Shown: positions 37,629 through 47,145 of the stretch, one piece after another
Layout of the letters: every line of letters starts with the position of its first letter
Numbering within the stretch: the stretch's first letter is position 1
Program-made: the position numbers and the translations under genes
Notes under the pieces: generated by a model
Databases searched by the model: none
What the model saw: only the letters and a program-made list of their open reading frames with translations
Told to the model about the DNA's origin: nothing
Assembly: GCA_016707445.1 (NCBI GenBank)
Contig: JADJHR010000003.1
Location: 434,001 to 498,000 of the forward strand
Length of the DNA: 64,000 nt
Source: Rubrivivax sp.
GTDB taxonomy: Bacteria; Pseudomonadota; Gammaproteobacteria; Burkholderiales; Burkholderiaceae_C
Reading direction: 5' to 3'

Positions 37629-40034
37629 TTGGCACGCTTCGCGCTTTGGCCGCTGGCCTGGCTGCTGGGCCTTGGGCTGCAGATGCAGCAGGCCATCGTC
37701 TGGCCTGGGTCGGTGCAGGCCGCCCTGGTCGGCAGCGGCGTGCTGCTGCTGTGGCTGGCCCTGCGAGCCGGGTCAGGCCGGGCCGGGCTGCTGGCCGGTG
37801 CGCTGGCGGCGGCCTTGCTGGGCGCGGGCAGCGCCGCCTGGCGTGCCGAGCAGCGCCTGGCGCAGGTCCTGCCGGCGACCCTGGAAGGCCGCGACCTGCA
37901 GCTGGTGGGGTTGGTCGCACGCTTGCCGCAATCCAACCCGGCGGGCACGCGCTTTGTCTTCGAGGTCGAGTCAGCCCATCAACAGGGGCGGGCCGTCGAC
38001 CTGCCAGACCGGCTGATGCTGGGCTGGTACCGCGGCCCCGATGCCGACGCACCGTTGCTCGGCCCCGACGACATCCGCGCCGGCCAGCGCTGGCGCTTCA
38101 CGGTGCGCTTGCGCCAGCCGCACGGCAACCTCAATCCGAACGGCTTCGACTACGAGCTGTGGCTGTTCGAGCAGGGCCTGCGCGCCACCGGCTACGTGCG
38201 CTCTCGCGCGGGCGACCGCGCCGAAAAACTCGCTGACGCCGCCGGCCACCCGGTCGAGCGGCTGCGCCAGCATCTGCGCGACCGCATCAACGCCAGCGTC
38301 AGCAATGTCAATGCCGCCGGCGTGCTGGCCGCGCTGGCCATCGGCGACCAGGGCGCGATCGACCGTGCCGACTGGGACCTGTTCCGCGTCACCGGTGTCG
38401 CGCACCTGATGTCGATCTCGGGCCTGCACGTGACCATGTTCGCCTGGTTGGCCGGCGCGTTGATCGGCCGCGCCTGGCGCTGGTCGACGCGCGCGCTGCT
38501 GCTGATGCCGGCGCCGCAGGCAGCGCGCTGGGGTGGGCTGCTGCTGGCCACGACGTATGCGGTGCTGGCCGGCTGGGGCGTGCCGGCGCAACGCACCGTG
38601 CTGATGATCGCTGCGGTGGTGCTGTTGCGCAGCCTGGGCCTGCGCTGGCCACAGCCGCTGGTGCTGCTGGCAGCCGCCTTCGTGGTCACGCTGATCGACC
38701 CTTGGGCGCTGCTGCAGCCGGGCTTCTGGTTGTCGTTCGCCGCGGTGGCGATGCTGATCGCATCCGATCCGGTGCGCGCACGGCGGCCGCTCTTCGCCAC
38801 GGACTGGCGGGCGCGCACGCTGACCGCGATGTGGGGCGGCCTGCGCACGCAGGCGATTGCCAGCGTCGCCCTGGCGCCGCTGACGCTGGTCTTCTTCCAG
38901 CAGCTGTCGCTGGTCGGCTTCGTCGCCAACCTGGTGGCGATTCCGCTGGTCACGCTGCTGATCACGCCGCTGGCGCTGCTGGGCATCTTGATTCCGGGCT
39001 TGTGGGCGCTGGATGCGGCACTGGTCACCGTGCTGGTTCAAGGTCTGAGCCTGCTGGCCAGCGTGCCGGGGGCCAGCTGGAGCACGGCCGCCGCGCCGGC
39101 CTGGGCGGCGCTGCTGGGCCTGGTCGGTGGGGCCCTGCTGGTGCTGCCGCTGCCCTGGCGCTTGCGTTTGCTGGGCTTGCCGCTGTTGCTGCCGCTGCTG
39201 GCGCCGCCGCTGGCGCGGCCGGCCGACGGTCAGTTCGAACTGCTGGCGCTGGATGTCGGCCAGGGCACGGCCGTGCTGGTGCGCACCCGCCAGCACCTGC
39301 TGGTCTACGACAGCGGCCCGATGTATTCGGCGGAATCCGATGCCGGCCAGCGCGTGCTGCTGCCGCTGCTGCGCGCACGCGGCGAACCGCTGATCGATCT
39401 GCTGCTGCTCAGCCACCGCGACGGCGACCATGTCGGCGGTGCCGCGTCGCTGCTGGCGCGTGTGCCGGTGCGTGCGCTCAGCAGCTCGCTGGCCGACGAC
39501 CACCCGCTGCGCGCCTGGGCCGGGCCGCAACAGCGCTGCCTGGCGGGGCAGCACTGGACCTGGGACGGCGTGCAGTTCGAGATGCTGCACCCCGACGAGG
39601 CCGCCTACGCCGCCGGCGGACGGTCGAACACGCTCAGCTGTGTTCTGCGCGTGCGCGGCGCGCAGGGCTCGGCGCTGCTCACCGGCGACATCGAGCTCGC
39701 GCAAGAGCTGGCGCTGGTCGAGCGCCAGGCGCAGGCCTTGCCCAACGACGTGCTGCTGGTGCCACACCATGGCAGCAAGACCTCGTCGAGCCAGGCCTTC
39801 CTGGCCGCAGTGGCACCGCGCGTGGCCGTGGTGCAGGCCGGCTATCGCAGCCGCTACGGCCACCCGGCACCCGAGGTGGTGGCGCGCTACCACGCGCGCG
39901 GCGTGGCGCTGGTGCGCAGCGATTCCTGTGGCGCCTGGGTCTGGACGTCCGATGGCCAGATGCACTGCGAGCGCCAGCGCTCGGCACGCTACTGGCATCA
40001 TCGGGCCGGGGGCGACGACGGGCAGGCGCAGTGA
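37629..40034 (+). CDS. comEC: DNA internalization competence protein ComEC/Rec2
   Basis: This ~801-residue inner-membrane channel protein passes single-stranded DNA into the cell during transformation. It has an N-terminal membrane region, the Competence domain with many helices (MSISGLHVTMFAWLAGALIG), and a C-terminal metallo-beta-lactamase-like domain (ALDVGQGTAVLV, LLSHRDGDHVGGAASLL, VPHHGSKTSSS). TTG 37629 is preferred, because GGGAGG lies 8 bases upstream and the next residues form the first helix; earlier in-frame starts overlap ridA. No other competence genes are near. Confidence 0.88.
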   Translation: MARFALWPLAWLLGLGLQMQQAIVWPGSVQAALVGSGVLLLWLALRAGSGRAGLLAGALAAALLGAGSAAWRAEQRLAQVLPATLEGRDLQLVGLVARLPQSNPAGTRFVFEVESAHQQGRAVDLPDRLMLGWYRGPDADAPLLGPDDIRAGQRWRFTVRLRQPHGNLNPNGFDYELWLFEQGLRATGYVRSRAGDRAEKLADAAGHPVERLRQHLRDRINASVSNVNAAGVLAALAIGDQGAIDRADWDLFRVTGVAHLMSISGLHVTMFAWLAGALIGRAWRWSTRALLLMPAPQAARWGGLLLATTYAVLAGWGVPAQRTVLMIAAVVLLRSLGLRWPQPLVLLAAAFVVTLIDPWALLQPGFWLSFAAVAMLIASDPVRARRPLFATDWRARTLTAMWGGLRTQAIASVALAPLTLVFFQQLSLVGFVANLVAIPLVTLLITPLALLGILIPGLWALDAALVTVLVQGLSLLASVPGASWSTAAAPAWAALLGLVGGALLVLPLPWRLRLLGLPLLLPLLAPPLARPADGQFELLALDVGQGTAVLVRTRQHLLVYDSGPMYSAESDAGQRVLLPLLRARGEPLIDLLLLSHRDGDHVGGAASLLARVPVRALSSSLADDHPLRAWAGPQQRCLAGQHWTWDGVQFEMLHPDEAAYAAGGRSNTLSCVLRVRGAQGSALLTGDIELAQELALVERQAQALPNDVLLVPHHGSKTSSSQAFLAAVAPRVAVVQAGYRSRYGHPAPEVVARYHARGVALVRSDSCGAWVWTSDGQMHCERQRSARYWHHRAGGDDGQAQ

Positions 40035-40091
40035 TCGGGCATGGCCCGGCACTTGCATCACCCGGGCCTTCGACCCCGAGGAGCCTGACCC

Positions 40092-43000
40092 GTGCCCATC
40101 CATGTTGCGCTGAACCACGTCACCCGCTACCGCTACGACCGGCGGGTGGTCCTGTCGCCGCAGGTGGTGCGCCTGCGGCCGGCACCACATTGCCGCACGC
40201 ACATCGTCAGCTACTCGCTGCGCATCGAGCCGGGTGACCACTTCATCAACTGGCAGCAGGACCCGTTTGCCAATCACCTGGCGCGCCTGGTCTTTCCAGA
40301 AAAGACCACCGTGTTCACGGTCACCGTCGATCTGGTGGCCGAGATGTCGGTCTACAACCCCTTCGATTTCTTTCTCGAACCCGAGGCCGAAAACTTCCCC
40401 TTCACCTACGCGCCCGAACTCGCCCACGACCTGGCGCCCTATCTGGCCCGGCTGCCGCTGACGCCACGCTTTAAGTCCTTCGTCGACAGCATCGCGCGCG
40501 ACAAGCAGCCCACGATCGACTTTCTGGTCGCGCTCAACCAGCGCCTGCAGCACGACATCAAGTACCTGATCCGCATGGAGCCCGGCGTGCAGACGCCCGA
40601 GCTCACGCTGAGCAATGCCTCGGGCTCGTGCCGCGACACCGGCTGGCTGCTGGTGCAGACGCTGCGCCACCTGGGGCTGGCGGCGCGTTTCGTGTCGGGC
40701 TACCTCATCCAGCTCAAGCCCGACCTCAAGTCGCTCGACGGGCCCAGCGGGGCCGAGGTCGACTTCACCGACCTGCACGCCTGGTGCGAGGTCTATTTGC
40801 CCGGTGCCGGCTGGATCGGCCTGGACCCGACCTCGGGCCTGATGGCCGGCGAAGGCCACATCCCCGTGGCCTGCACGCCCGAGCCGTCGAGCGCGGCACC
40901 GGTGTCGGGTGCGGTCGACGACTGCGAGGTCGAGTTCGAGCACCACATGCAGGTGACCCGCGTCTACGAGAGCCCGCGCGTCACCAAGCCCTACACCGAC
41001 GAGCAATGGCAGGCCATCCTGGGCCTGGGACAGCAGGTGGACGACACACTGGCGCAGCAGGATGTGCGCCTGACGATGGGCGGCGAGCCCACCTTCGTGT
41101 CGGTGCAGGACCGCGACGGTGCTGAATGGAACACCGATGCGCTGGGCCCGACCAAACGCGGCTATGCCACCGAACTGGTGCACCGCCTGCGCGAGCACTA
41201 TGGCCAGGGCGGTTTTCTGCACTTCGGTCAGGGCAAGTGGTACCCGGGTGAACAACTGCCGCGCTGGGCGCTGTCGATCTGCTGGCGGCGCGACGGCCAG
41301 CCCTGCTGGCACGACCCCACGCTCTTTGGCGACGAGCGCGAGCCGCTGCGCCACAACACGGCCGACGCCGAACGTTTCATCACCCGGCTGACCACGCGGC
41401 TGGGGCTGGACCCGAAGTTCGTGCTGCCGGCCCACGAGGACACCTGGTATTACCTCTGGCGTGAGCGCCGGCTGCCGGTCAACGTCGACCCCTTCGAGTC
41501 GCGGCTCGACGACGAACTCGAACGCGCGCGCCTGTGCCGTGTCTTCGAGCAGGGCCTGGACGCCACGGTGGGCTATGTGCTGCCGCTCAAGCGTGAGTTG
41601 CAGACCGGCAAGGCCGGGCCAAGCTGGATCAGCGGCGCCTGGTTCCTGCGCGACGAACGCCTGCACCTGATGCCGGGCGATTCGCCGATGGGCTACCGGC
41701 TGCCGCTGGATTCATTGCCCTGGGCCGCCGCCGTCGACCGCGAGCAACTTGTCGAACCAGACCCGTTCGCGCCGTCAGATCCCTTGCCGGTGGCGGCCGC
41801 GCTGCGCCCTCAGGTCGCCAGCTACGACGCACACCGCGTCGGTGGCGGTTTTGCCGAAGGCGGCGCGGTGGCTCTGCAGCAGCAGCCGGTTCCCGATAGC
41901 GGCCTGCCCTTGCAGGCTGCGGCGGCCGGCGACGTGCAGACCACGGCGCACCGGCCGATGTCGACGCCCGGCCGCGACCCGTCGGCACAACCGGCACGTC
42001 ACGAATCGGCCGGCTGGCTGACGCGCACGGCGCTGTGCGTGGAGGTGCGCGACCCGCAGCGGGCCCATGGGCCCAAAGCAGAGCGTGCAGCAAAGAGCGA
42101 GACGCGCGACAAGGCCGGGCTGCTGTATGTCTTCATGCCGCCGCTGACGCTTCTGGAGGATTACCTCGAACTGCTGGCCGCGATCGAGGCCACGACCACC
42201 GAGCTGGGCCTGAAGGTGGTGATCGAAGGCTACCCGCCACCGCGCGACCGCCGGCTCGAACTGCTGCAGGTCACGCCCGACCCGGGCGTCATCGAGGTCA
42301 ACATCCACCCGGCACACAACTGGGCCGAGCTGGTCGAGCACACCGAGTTTCTCTACGACGCGGCGCATCGCACACGCTTGTCGAGCGAGAAGTTCATGCT
42401 CGACGGCCGCCACACCGGCACCGGCGGCGGCAATCACTTCGTGCTGGGCGGTGCGACGCCGGCCGACAGCCCCTTCCTGCGGCGGCCCGACCTGCTGGCC
42501 AGCCTGCTGACCTACTGGCACAACCACCCCAGCCTGAGCTACCTGTTCAGCGGCCTGTTCATCGGCCCCACCAGCCAGGCACCGCGCTTCGACGAAGCGC
42601 GCAACGACCAGGTCTACGAGGTCGAGATCGCGCTGCAGGAGCTTGAGCGCCAGCTCGCACTGCAGGGCGGGGCCGTGCCGCCCTGGCTGGTCGACCGCAG
42701 CTTGCGCAACCTGCTGGTCGACGTCACCGGCAACACCCACCGCAGCGAGTTCTGCATCGACAAGCTGTACTCGCCCGACGGCACCACCGGGCGTCTGGGC
42801 CTGCTCGAACTGCGCGCCTTCGAGATGCCGCCGCATGCCCGCATGAGCCTGGCCCAGCAGCTGCTGCTGCGTGCGCTGGTGGCGTGGTTCTGGCGCGAAC
42901 CCTACCGCGGCCGCGGCAGCACGCGGCTGACCCGCTGGGGCACCGAACTGCACGATCGCTTCATGTTGCCCAGCTTCGTGCAGATGGACTTCGACGACGT

Positions 43001-43610
43001 GCTCGCCGAGCTCGGGCAGGCCGGGTTCGACTTCGAAGGCCAGTGGTTCGCGCCGCACTTCGAGTTCCGCTTTCCGCTCATCGGCGAACTGGCCACGCAA
43101 GGCATGGTCATGACCCTGCGCAACGCGCTCGAACCCTGGCATGTGATGGGCGAGGAAGGCGCGGCCGGTTCCACCGTGCGTTACGTCGATTCGTCGCTCG
43201 AGCGGCTGGAGCTCAAGCTCAGCGGGCTGAACGACAACCGCCATGTCATCACCGTCAACGGCCAGGCCGTGCCGTTGCAGTCGACCGGGCGCAGCGGCGA
43301 GTACGTGGCCGGCGTGCGCTACCGCGCCTGGCAGCCGCCGTCGGCACTGCACCCGACGATCGCCACCCATGCGCCGCTGACCTTCGACATCGTCGACCGC
43401 TGGCTGCAGCGGTCGCTGGGTGGCTGCCGCTATCACGTGGCGCACCCGGGTGGGCTCAGCCATGACGACTTCCCGGTCAACTCGTACACGGCAGAAAGCC
43501 GCCGCCTGGCGCGCTTCTTCCGCTTCGGCCACACGCCGGGCACGATGACGGTGCAGCCCGCCGTGCCCAGCCGCGAGTTTCCGTTCACGCTGGACCTGCG
43601 CCAACGCTGA
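40092..43610 (+). CDS. Transglutaminase-like protease with DUF2126 domain
   Basis: This large protein (1172 residues) has an N-terminal Bact_transglu_N plus transglutaminase core (residues ~1-270): Cys in ASGSCRDTGWLLVQTLRHLG, His in FTDLHAWCEVYLPGAGW, Asp in LDPTSGL. From ~300 to the end is DUF2126 (MGGEPTFVSVQDRDGAEWN, RKFMLDGRHTGT-like SEKFMLDGRHTGTGGGNHF, EFCIDKLYSPDG). A low-complexity insert lies at ~570-650. GTG 40092 has GAGGAG about 8 bases upstream. First gene of a five-gene run with ATP-grasp and alpha-E proteins. Members of such runs are predicted peptide ligase/peptidase systems; the substrate is unknown. Confidence 0.85.
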   Translation: MPIHVALNHVTRYRYDRRVVLSPQVVRLRPAPHCRTHIVSYSLRIEPGDHFINWQQDPFANHLARLVFPEKTTVFTVTVDLVAEMSVYNPFDFFLEPEAENFPFTYAPELAHDLAPYLARLPLTPRFKSFVDSIARDKQPTIDFLVALNQRLQHDIKYLIRMEPGVQTPELTLSNASGSCRDTGWLLVQTLRHLGLAARFVSGYLIQLKPDLKSLDGPSGAEVDFTDLHAWCEVYLPGAGWIGLDPTSGLMAGEGHIPVACTPEPSSAAPVSGAVDDCEVEFEHHMQVTRVYESPRVTKPYTDEQWQAILGLGQQVDDTLAQQDVRLTMGGEPTFVSVQDRDGAEWNTDALGPTKRGYATELVHRLREHYGQGGFLHFGQGKWYPGEQLPRWALSICWRRDGQPCWHDPTLFGDEREPLRHNTADAERFITRLTTRLGLDPKFVLPAHEDTWYYLWRERRLPVNVDPFESRLDDELERARLCRVFEQGLDATVGYVLPLKRELQTGKAGPSWISGAWFLRDERLHLMPGDSPMGYRLPLDSLPWAAAVDREQLVEPDPFAPSDPLPVAAALRPQVASYDAHRVGGGFAEGGAVALQQQPVPDSGLPLQAAAAGDVQTTAHRPMSTPGRDPSAQPARHESAGWLTRTALCVEVRDPQRAHGPKAERAAKSETRDKAGLLYVFMPPLTLLEDYLELLAAIEATTTELGLKVVIEGYPPPRDRRLELLQVTPDPGVIEVNIHPAHNWAELVEHTEFLYDAAHRTRLSSEKFMLDGRHTGTGGGNHFVLGGATPADSPFLRRPDLLASLLTYWHNHPSLSYLFSGLFIGPTSQAPRFDEARNDQVYEVEIALQELERQLALQGGAVPPWLVDRSLRNLLVDVTGNTHRSEFCIDKLYSPDGTTGRLGLLELRAFEMPPHARMSLAQQLLLRALVAWFWREPYRGRGSTRLTRWGTELHDRFMLPSFVQMDFDDVLAELGQAGFDFEGQWFAPHFEFRFPLIGELATQGMVMTLRNALEPWHVMGEEGAAGSTVRYVDSSLERLELKLSGLNDNRHVITVNGQAVPLQSTGRSGEYVAGVRYRAWQPPSALHPTIATHAPLTFDIVDRWLQRSLGGCRYHVAHPGGLSHDDFPVNSYTAESRRLARFFRFGHTPGTMTVQPAVPSREFPFTLDLRQR

Positions 43611-43612
43611 CG

Positions 43613-46207
43613 ATGCCGCCCAGCCAAGGCCAGACCCAGGCCAGCCTGCCCTTCGGGCCTGCCCAGCAGCAGGGCGAGGCCGCGCTCGACCTGCTGCTGC
43701 GGCGCGCCTTGCCGGCCGAGCCGGGCGTGTGGGACGAACTGCGCCGCGCCGGCGCCGCGGGCTCCACCTTGCGCCCGGCCTGGCAACGGCTTGCACGCTG
43801 GCTGACGCCGCCGGCGGGAGGTAGCAGCCAACTGGCCGACGATCTCGACCGCCGCGGGCTGCAGGTCACGCAGCAACTGCGCCACGACGGCGTCACGCAC
43901 AACGTGTTCGACGACAGCGGCGTGGCCAGCCGACCCTGGTCGCTGCAGCTGCTGCCGCAGCTGATCGAGCCGGGCGACTGGGCGTTGATCGAGCGTGGCG
44001 TGGTGCAGCGTGCGGCACTGCTCGAGCGCGTGCTTGACGACCTGTACGGCGCGCAGACCCTGCTGCAACGCGGGCTGCTGCCGCCGGCCTTGCTGCTGCG
44101 CCATCCGGGCTACCTGCGGGCGATGCAAGGTGTGCAGCCACCCGGCGGCCAGCGCCTGCACATCGTGGCCTTCGACCTCGCACGCGATCCCGCAGGCCGA
44201 TGGACCGTGCTCGCCCAGCGCACCCAGGGCCCTTCGGGGCTGGGCTACGTTCTGCACAACCGGCTGACCATCTCGCGCCAGTTTCCCGATGCCTTTCGCG
44301 AACTGCGTGTGCAGCACATCGCCAGCAGCTACCGCCGGCTGCTCGACACCGTCGACGCGCTGGCGCGCGAGGTGGCCGACGGCCAGACGCCGCGCGTGGT
44401 GCTGCTGACCCCCGGGCGCTTCAGCGAGACCTATTTCGAGCATGCCTACCTGGCGCGCTACCTGGGCCTGCCGCTGGTCGAAGGGGGTGATCTGACGGTG
44501 CGCAACCAGCGCCTGTGGCTGAGGACCGTCGACGGCCTGGAGCCGGTGCACGGCGTGCTGCGCCGCCTGGACGACGACTGGTGCGACCCGCTCGAACTGC
44601 GCGCCGATTCGGCACTGGGCGTGCCCGGGCTGCTGCAGGCCGCACGTGCCGGTACCGTGGTGATGGCCAACGCGCTGGGCAGTGCCTTCCTCGAATCACC
44701 GGCGCTACATGGTTTTCTGCCTGGCATCAGCCAGGCCCTGCTCGATCAGCCGCTGGCGATGCCCTCGGTGCCCAGCTGGTGGTGCGGCGAGGCCGCAGCC
44801 TGGGCCGACGTGCGCAAGCGGCTCGACGGCAAGTTGCTGCGCACCACCTTTCCGGTGGCTGGCCGCACATCGCGCATCGAACCGGCCACGGTCGACGACG
44901 TGGGTCGCGACCCCGATGCCTGGACCGCCCAGGATCGGTTCCGGCTCGGCCGCGCACCGATCTGGAGCGCTGGCGTGCTGGGCCCGCGCCCCGCGCTGGT
45001 GCGCGTGTACGTGATCGCCGACGACCAGGGCCGCTGGCATGTGCTGCCCGGCGGCATGACACGCGTGGCGCGCAGCGAAGACGCCAGCGTCTCGATGCAA
45101 CGTGGTGGCACCAGCCTGGACACCTGGGTGCTGACCGACGGGCCGGTAGATACCTTCTCGATGCTGCCGCAGCGCCTGTCGGTCGATGACCTGGGTGCCT
45201 ACCGGCGCCCGGTGAGCAGCCGCACGGGCGAGAACCTGTTCTGGCTAGGCCGCTACACCGAGCGCACCGAGCAGCAGGTGCGGCTGGCACGCGCGACGTT
45301 GATGCTGATCGATGCCGACAGCGACAGCGCCGACGCGGTGCTGCTGGCGCTGTCGCAGCTGGCGGTGAAGACCAGCCTGGCGCCCCCGGGCGTGCCCACT
45401 CTGCTGCAGTCGCCCCCGGTGTTCGTGCGCGCCTTGCTGGATGCTCTGGTCGACGCCGCCGGCAGCTGCAGCGTGGCCTACCACCTGGCCGCGCTGGAGC
45501 GCGCCTCGCAGGCCCTGCGCGAACGGCTGTCGACCGAACAATGGGGGCTGATCCGCTCGATGGACGAGACCTTCGTCGCCGCGCTGCAGGCGCCGGGCCC
45601 TGAATCGACGCCCGCCGCGTCGCTGCCCGCGGTGCCCGACGTGGTGCGTGCACTGGATGTGCTGGCGCTGCAGCTGGCGGCCGTGACCGGGGCGCAGACC
45701 GACCGCATGACGCGCGACCACGGTTGGCGGCTGCTGACCGTCGGCCGGTTGCTCGAAAGGCTGTACGGGCTGAGCACGATCATGCAGTCCTTTGTCGACG
45801 CTGGCGCGCTGCACAGCGCGGGTGGCATCGACCGGCTGCTGGATCTGTTCGACAGCGCCATCACCTTTCGCGCGCGCTACCAGCGCCATGAAGACCTGTT
45901 GGCGCTGACCGAGTTGCTGGTGCTGGACGATTCCAACCCGCGCGCCTTTGCGGGGGTGTTGCGCCGGCTGCGCACCGAGCTGAAGAAGCTGCCCGGCGAG
46001 CCGCCACAGCTGGCCGAGCTGCTGGCGCTGCTGCCGGCCGAAGGTGCCGGCCTGACGCTGCAGGCGCTGCGTGATGCCGACGATGCGCGCATCGAGTCCG
46101 AACTGCTGACGGTCTCGCTGCGGCTGGGTGCGGCGGCGCTGCAGCTGGCCGAGGAGATCGGCCTGCGCTACTTCACGCTGGCGCAAGGCCACGACCACGC
46201 GGTCTGA
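43613..46207 (+). CDS. Circularly permuted ATP-grasp ligase fused to alpha-E domain
   Basis: This 864-residue protein joins a circularly permuted type 2 ATP-grasp domain (~residues 60-520; DLYGAQTLLQRGLLPPALLL, HIVAFDLARDPAGRWTVLAQ, VVLLTPGRFSETYFEHAYLA) to an alpha-E domain (~530-864; GENLFWLGRYTERTEQQVRL, DHGWRLLTVGRLLERLYGLS). ATP-grasp ligases join carboxyl groups to amines. The start is 2 bases after the preceding stop. The stop is 2 bases before the next gene. The same two domains occur again as separate genes downstream, so this is a paralogous fused version. Confidence 0.87.
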   Translation: MPPSQGQTQASLPFGPAQQQGEAALDLLLRRALPAEPGVWDELRRAGAAGSTLRPAWQRLARWLTPPAGGSSQLADDLDRRGLQVTQQLRHDGVTHNVFDDSGVASRPWSLQLLPQLIEPGDWALIERGVVQRAALLERVLDDLYGAQTLLQRGLLPPALLLRHPGYLRAMQGVQPPGGQRLHIVAFDLARDPAGRWTVLAQRTQGPSGLGYVLHNRLTISRQFPDAFRELRVQHIASSYRRLLDTVDALAREVADGQTPRVVLLTPGRFSETYFEHAYLARYLGLPLVEGGDLTVRNQRLWLRTVDGLEPVHGVLRRLDDDWCDPLELRADSALGVPGLLQAARAGTVVMANALGSAFLESPALHGFLPGISQALLDQPLAMPSVPSWWCGEAAAWADVRKRLDGKLLRTTFPVAGRTSRIEPATVDDVGRDPDAWTAQDRFRLGRAPIWSAGVLGPRPALVRVYVIADDQGRWHVLPGGMTRVARSEDASVSMQRGGTSLDTWVLTDGPVDTFSMLPQRLSVDDLGAYRRPVSSRTGENLFWLGRYTERTEQQVRLARATLMLIDADSDSADAVLLALSQLAVKTSLAPPGVPTLLQSPPVFVRALLDALVDAAGSCSVAYHLAALERASQALRERLSTEQWGLIRSMDETFVAALQAPGPESTPAASLPAVPDVVRALDVLALQLAAVTGAQTDRMTRDHGWRLLTVGRLLERLYGLSTIMQSFVDAGALHSAGGIDRLLDLFDSAITFRARYQRHEDLLALTELLVLDDSNPRAFAGVLRRLRTELKKLPGEPPQLAELLALLPAEGAGLTLQALRDADDARIESELLTVSLRLGAAALQLAEEIGLRYFTLAQGHDHAV

Positions 46208-46209
46208 GC

Positions 46210-47136
46210 ATGGAACTCGAAGTCGTCCACGAAACGCGCTACACCTATGGAGCCCCGGTTTCGCTGGCGCACCACCTGGCCCACCTGCAGCCCTTGGACG
46301 ACGACCATCAGCAACTGCTGTCGCACGATCTGCTGACCGAACCCGACGGCGAGATCCACCATGCCGGCGTCGACAGCTTCGGCAATGCCTGCCTGTGGTT
46401 CAGTCGCACGCTGCCGCACGACCAGCTGCTGGTGCGCAGCAGCAGTCGCGTGCGGCTGCAGCCGCGCTTTGCCGCCTTGCAGCCGGCCGCTTCGCCGCCC
46501 TGGGACACACTGGCCGCCGGCCTGCGCTACGTCGCGCGCGGGGCCTTCGATGCGGCCGTGCAGTTCAGCATGCCTTCGCCCTTCGTGCCGCGGCTGGAGG
46601 TGCTGCGCGCCTACGCGGCAGCGTCGTTTGTGCCGGGCCGGCCGGTGCTGCTGGGCGCCATCGACCTGATGCAGCGCATCCATGCCGACTTCGAATACCG
46701 CAGCGCCAGCACACAGATCGACACGCCGCTGGCGCAGACCTTCGAACAGCGCGCCGGCGTCTGCCAGGACTTCGCGCACATGCTGGCTGGGGCGCTGCGC
46801 ATGCTGGGCCTGCCGGCGCGTTATGTCAGCGGTTACCTGCTGACGCAGCCCGCCGGCGCCCCGGGTGCGCTGCTGGGTGCCGACGCGTCACACGCCTGGG
46901 TGCAGGTCTACGCGCCCGGCACGCCTGGCCTGCCCGGCGACTGGCTGGACCTGGATCCGACCAACAACCTGATCCCTGCGCTGGGCCATGTGCGGCTGGC
47001 GCTGGGCCGCGATTTTGGCGACGTGACCCCCTTGCGCGGCGTGATCCGCGGCGGCGGGGACGCGCATACCCTGGCTGTGGCGGTGCACACGCGTGCGGTC
47101 GACGGCGGCCCGACACTTGCCAACGTTGCGGCTTGA
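46210..47136 (+). CDS. Transglutaminase-family cysteine protease
   Basis: This 308-residue protein has a Bact_transglu_N domain (MELEVVHETRYTYGAPVSLA) and a transglutaminase core. Catalytic Cys is in EQRAGVCQDFAHMLAGALR, His in ASHAWVQVYAPG, Asp in WLDLDPTNN. There is no signal peptide, so it is cytoplasmic. It sits between the two ATP-grasp genes with 2- and 9-base gaps. A proteolytic or amide-exchange step on the product of the ligases is inferred from such clusters. Confidence 0.88.
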   Translation: MELEVVHETRYTYGAPVSLAHHLAHLQPLDDDHQQLLSHDLLTEPDGEIHHAGVDSFGNACLWFSRTLPHDQLLVRSSSRVRLQPRFAALQPAASPPWDTLAAGLRYVARGAFDAAVQFSMPSPFVPRLEVLRAYAAASFVPGRPVLLGAIDLMQRIHADFEYRSASTQIDTPLAQTFEQRAGVCQDFAHMLAGALRMLGLPARYVSGYLLTQPAGAPGALLGADASHAWVQVYAPGTPGLPGDWLDLDPTNNLIPALGHVRLALGRDFGDVTPLRGVIRGGGDAHTLAVAVHTRAVDGGPTLANVAA

Positions 47137-47145
47137 GGAGATGTG

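Noticed and set aside
37971..41666. A 1231-codon open frame on the minus strand, antisense to comEC and the transglutaminase-DUF2126 gene.
   Set aside because: It has Gln/Arg/His-rich composition typical of antisense frames in GC-rich DNA, no ribosome site and no recognisable domain, while both plus-strand genes are clear.
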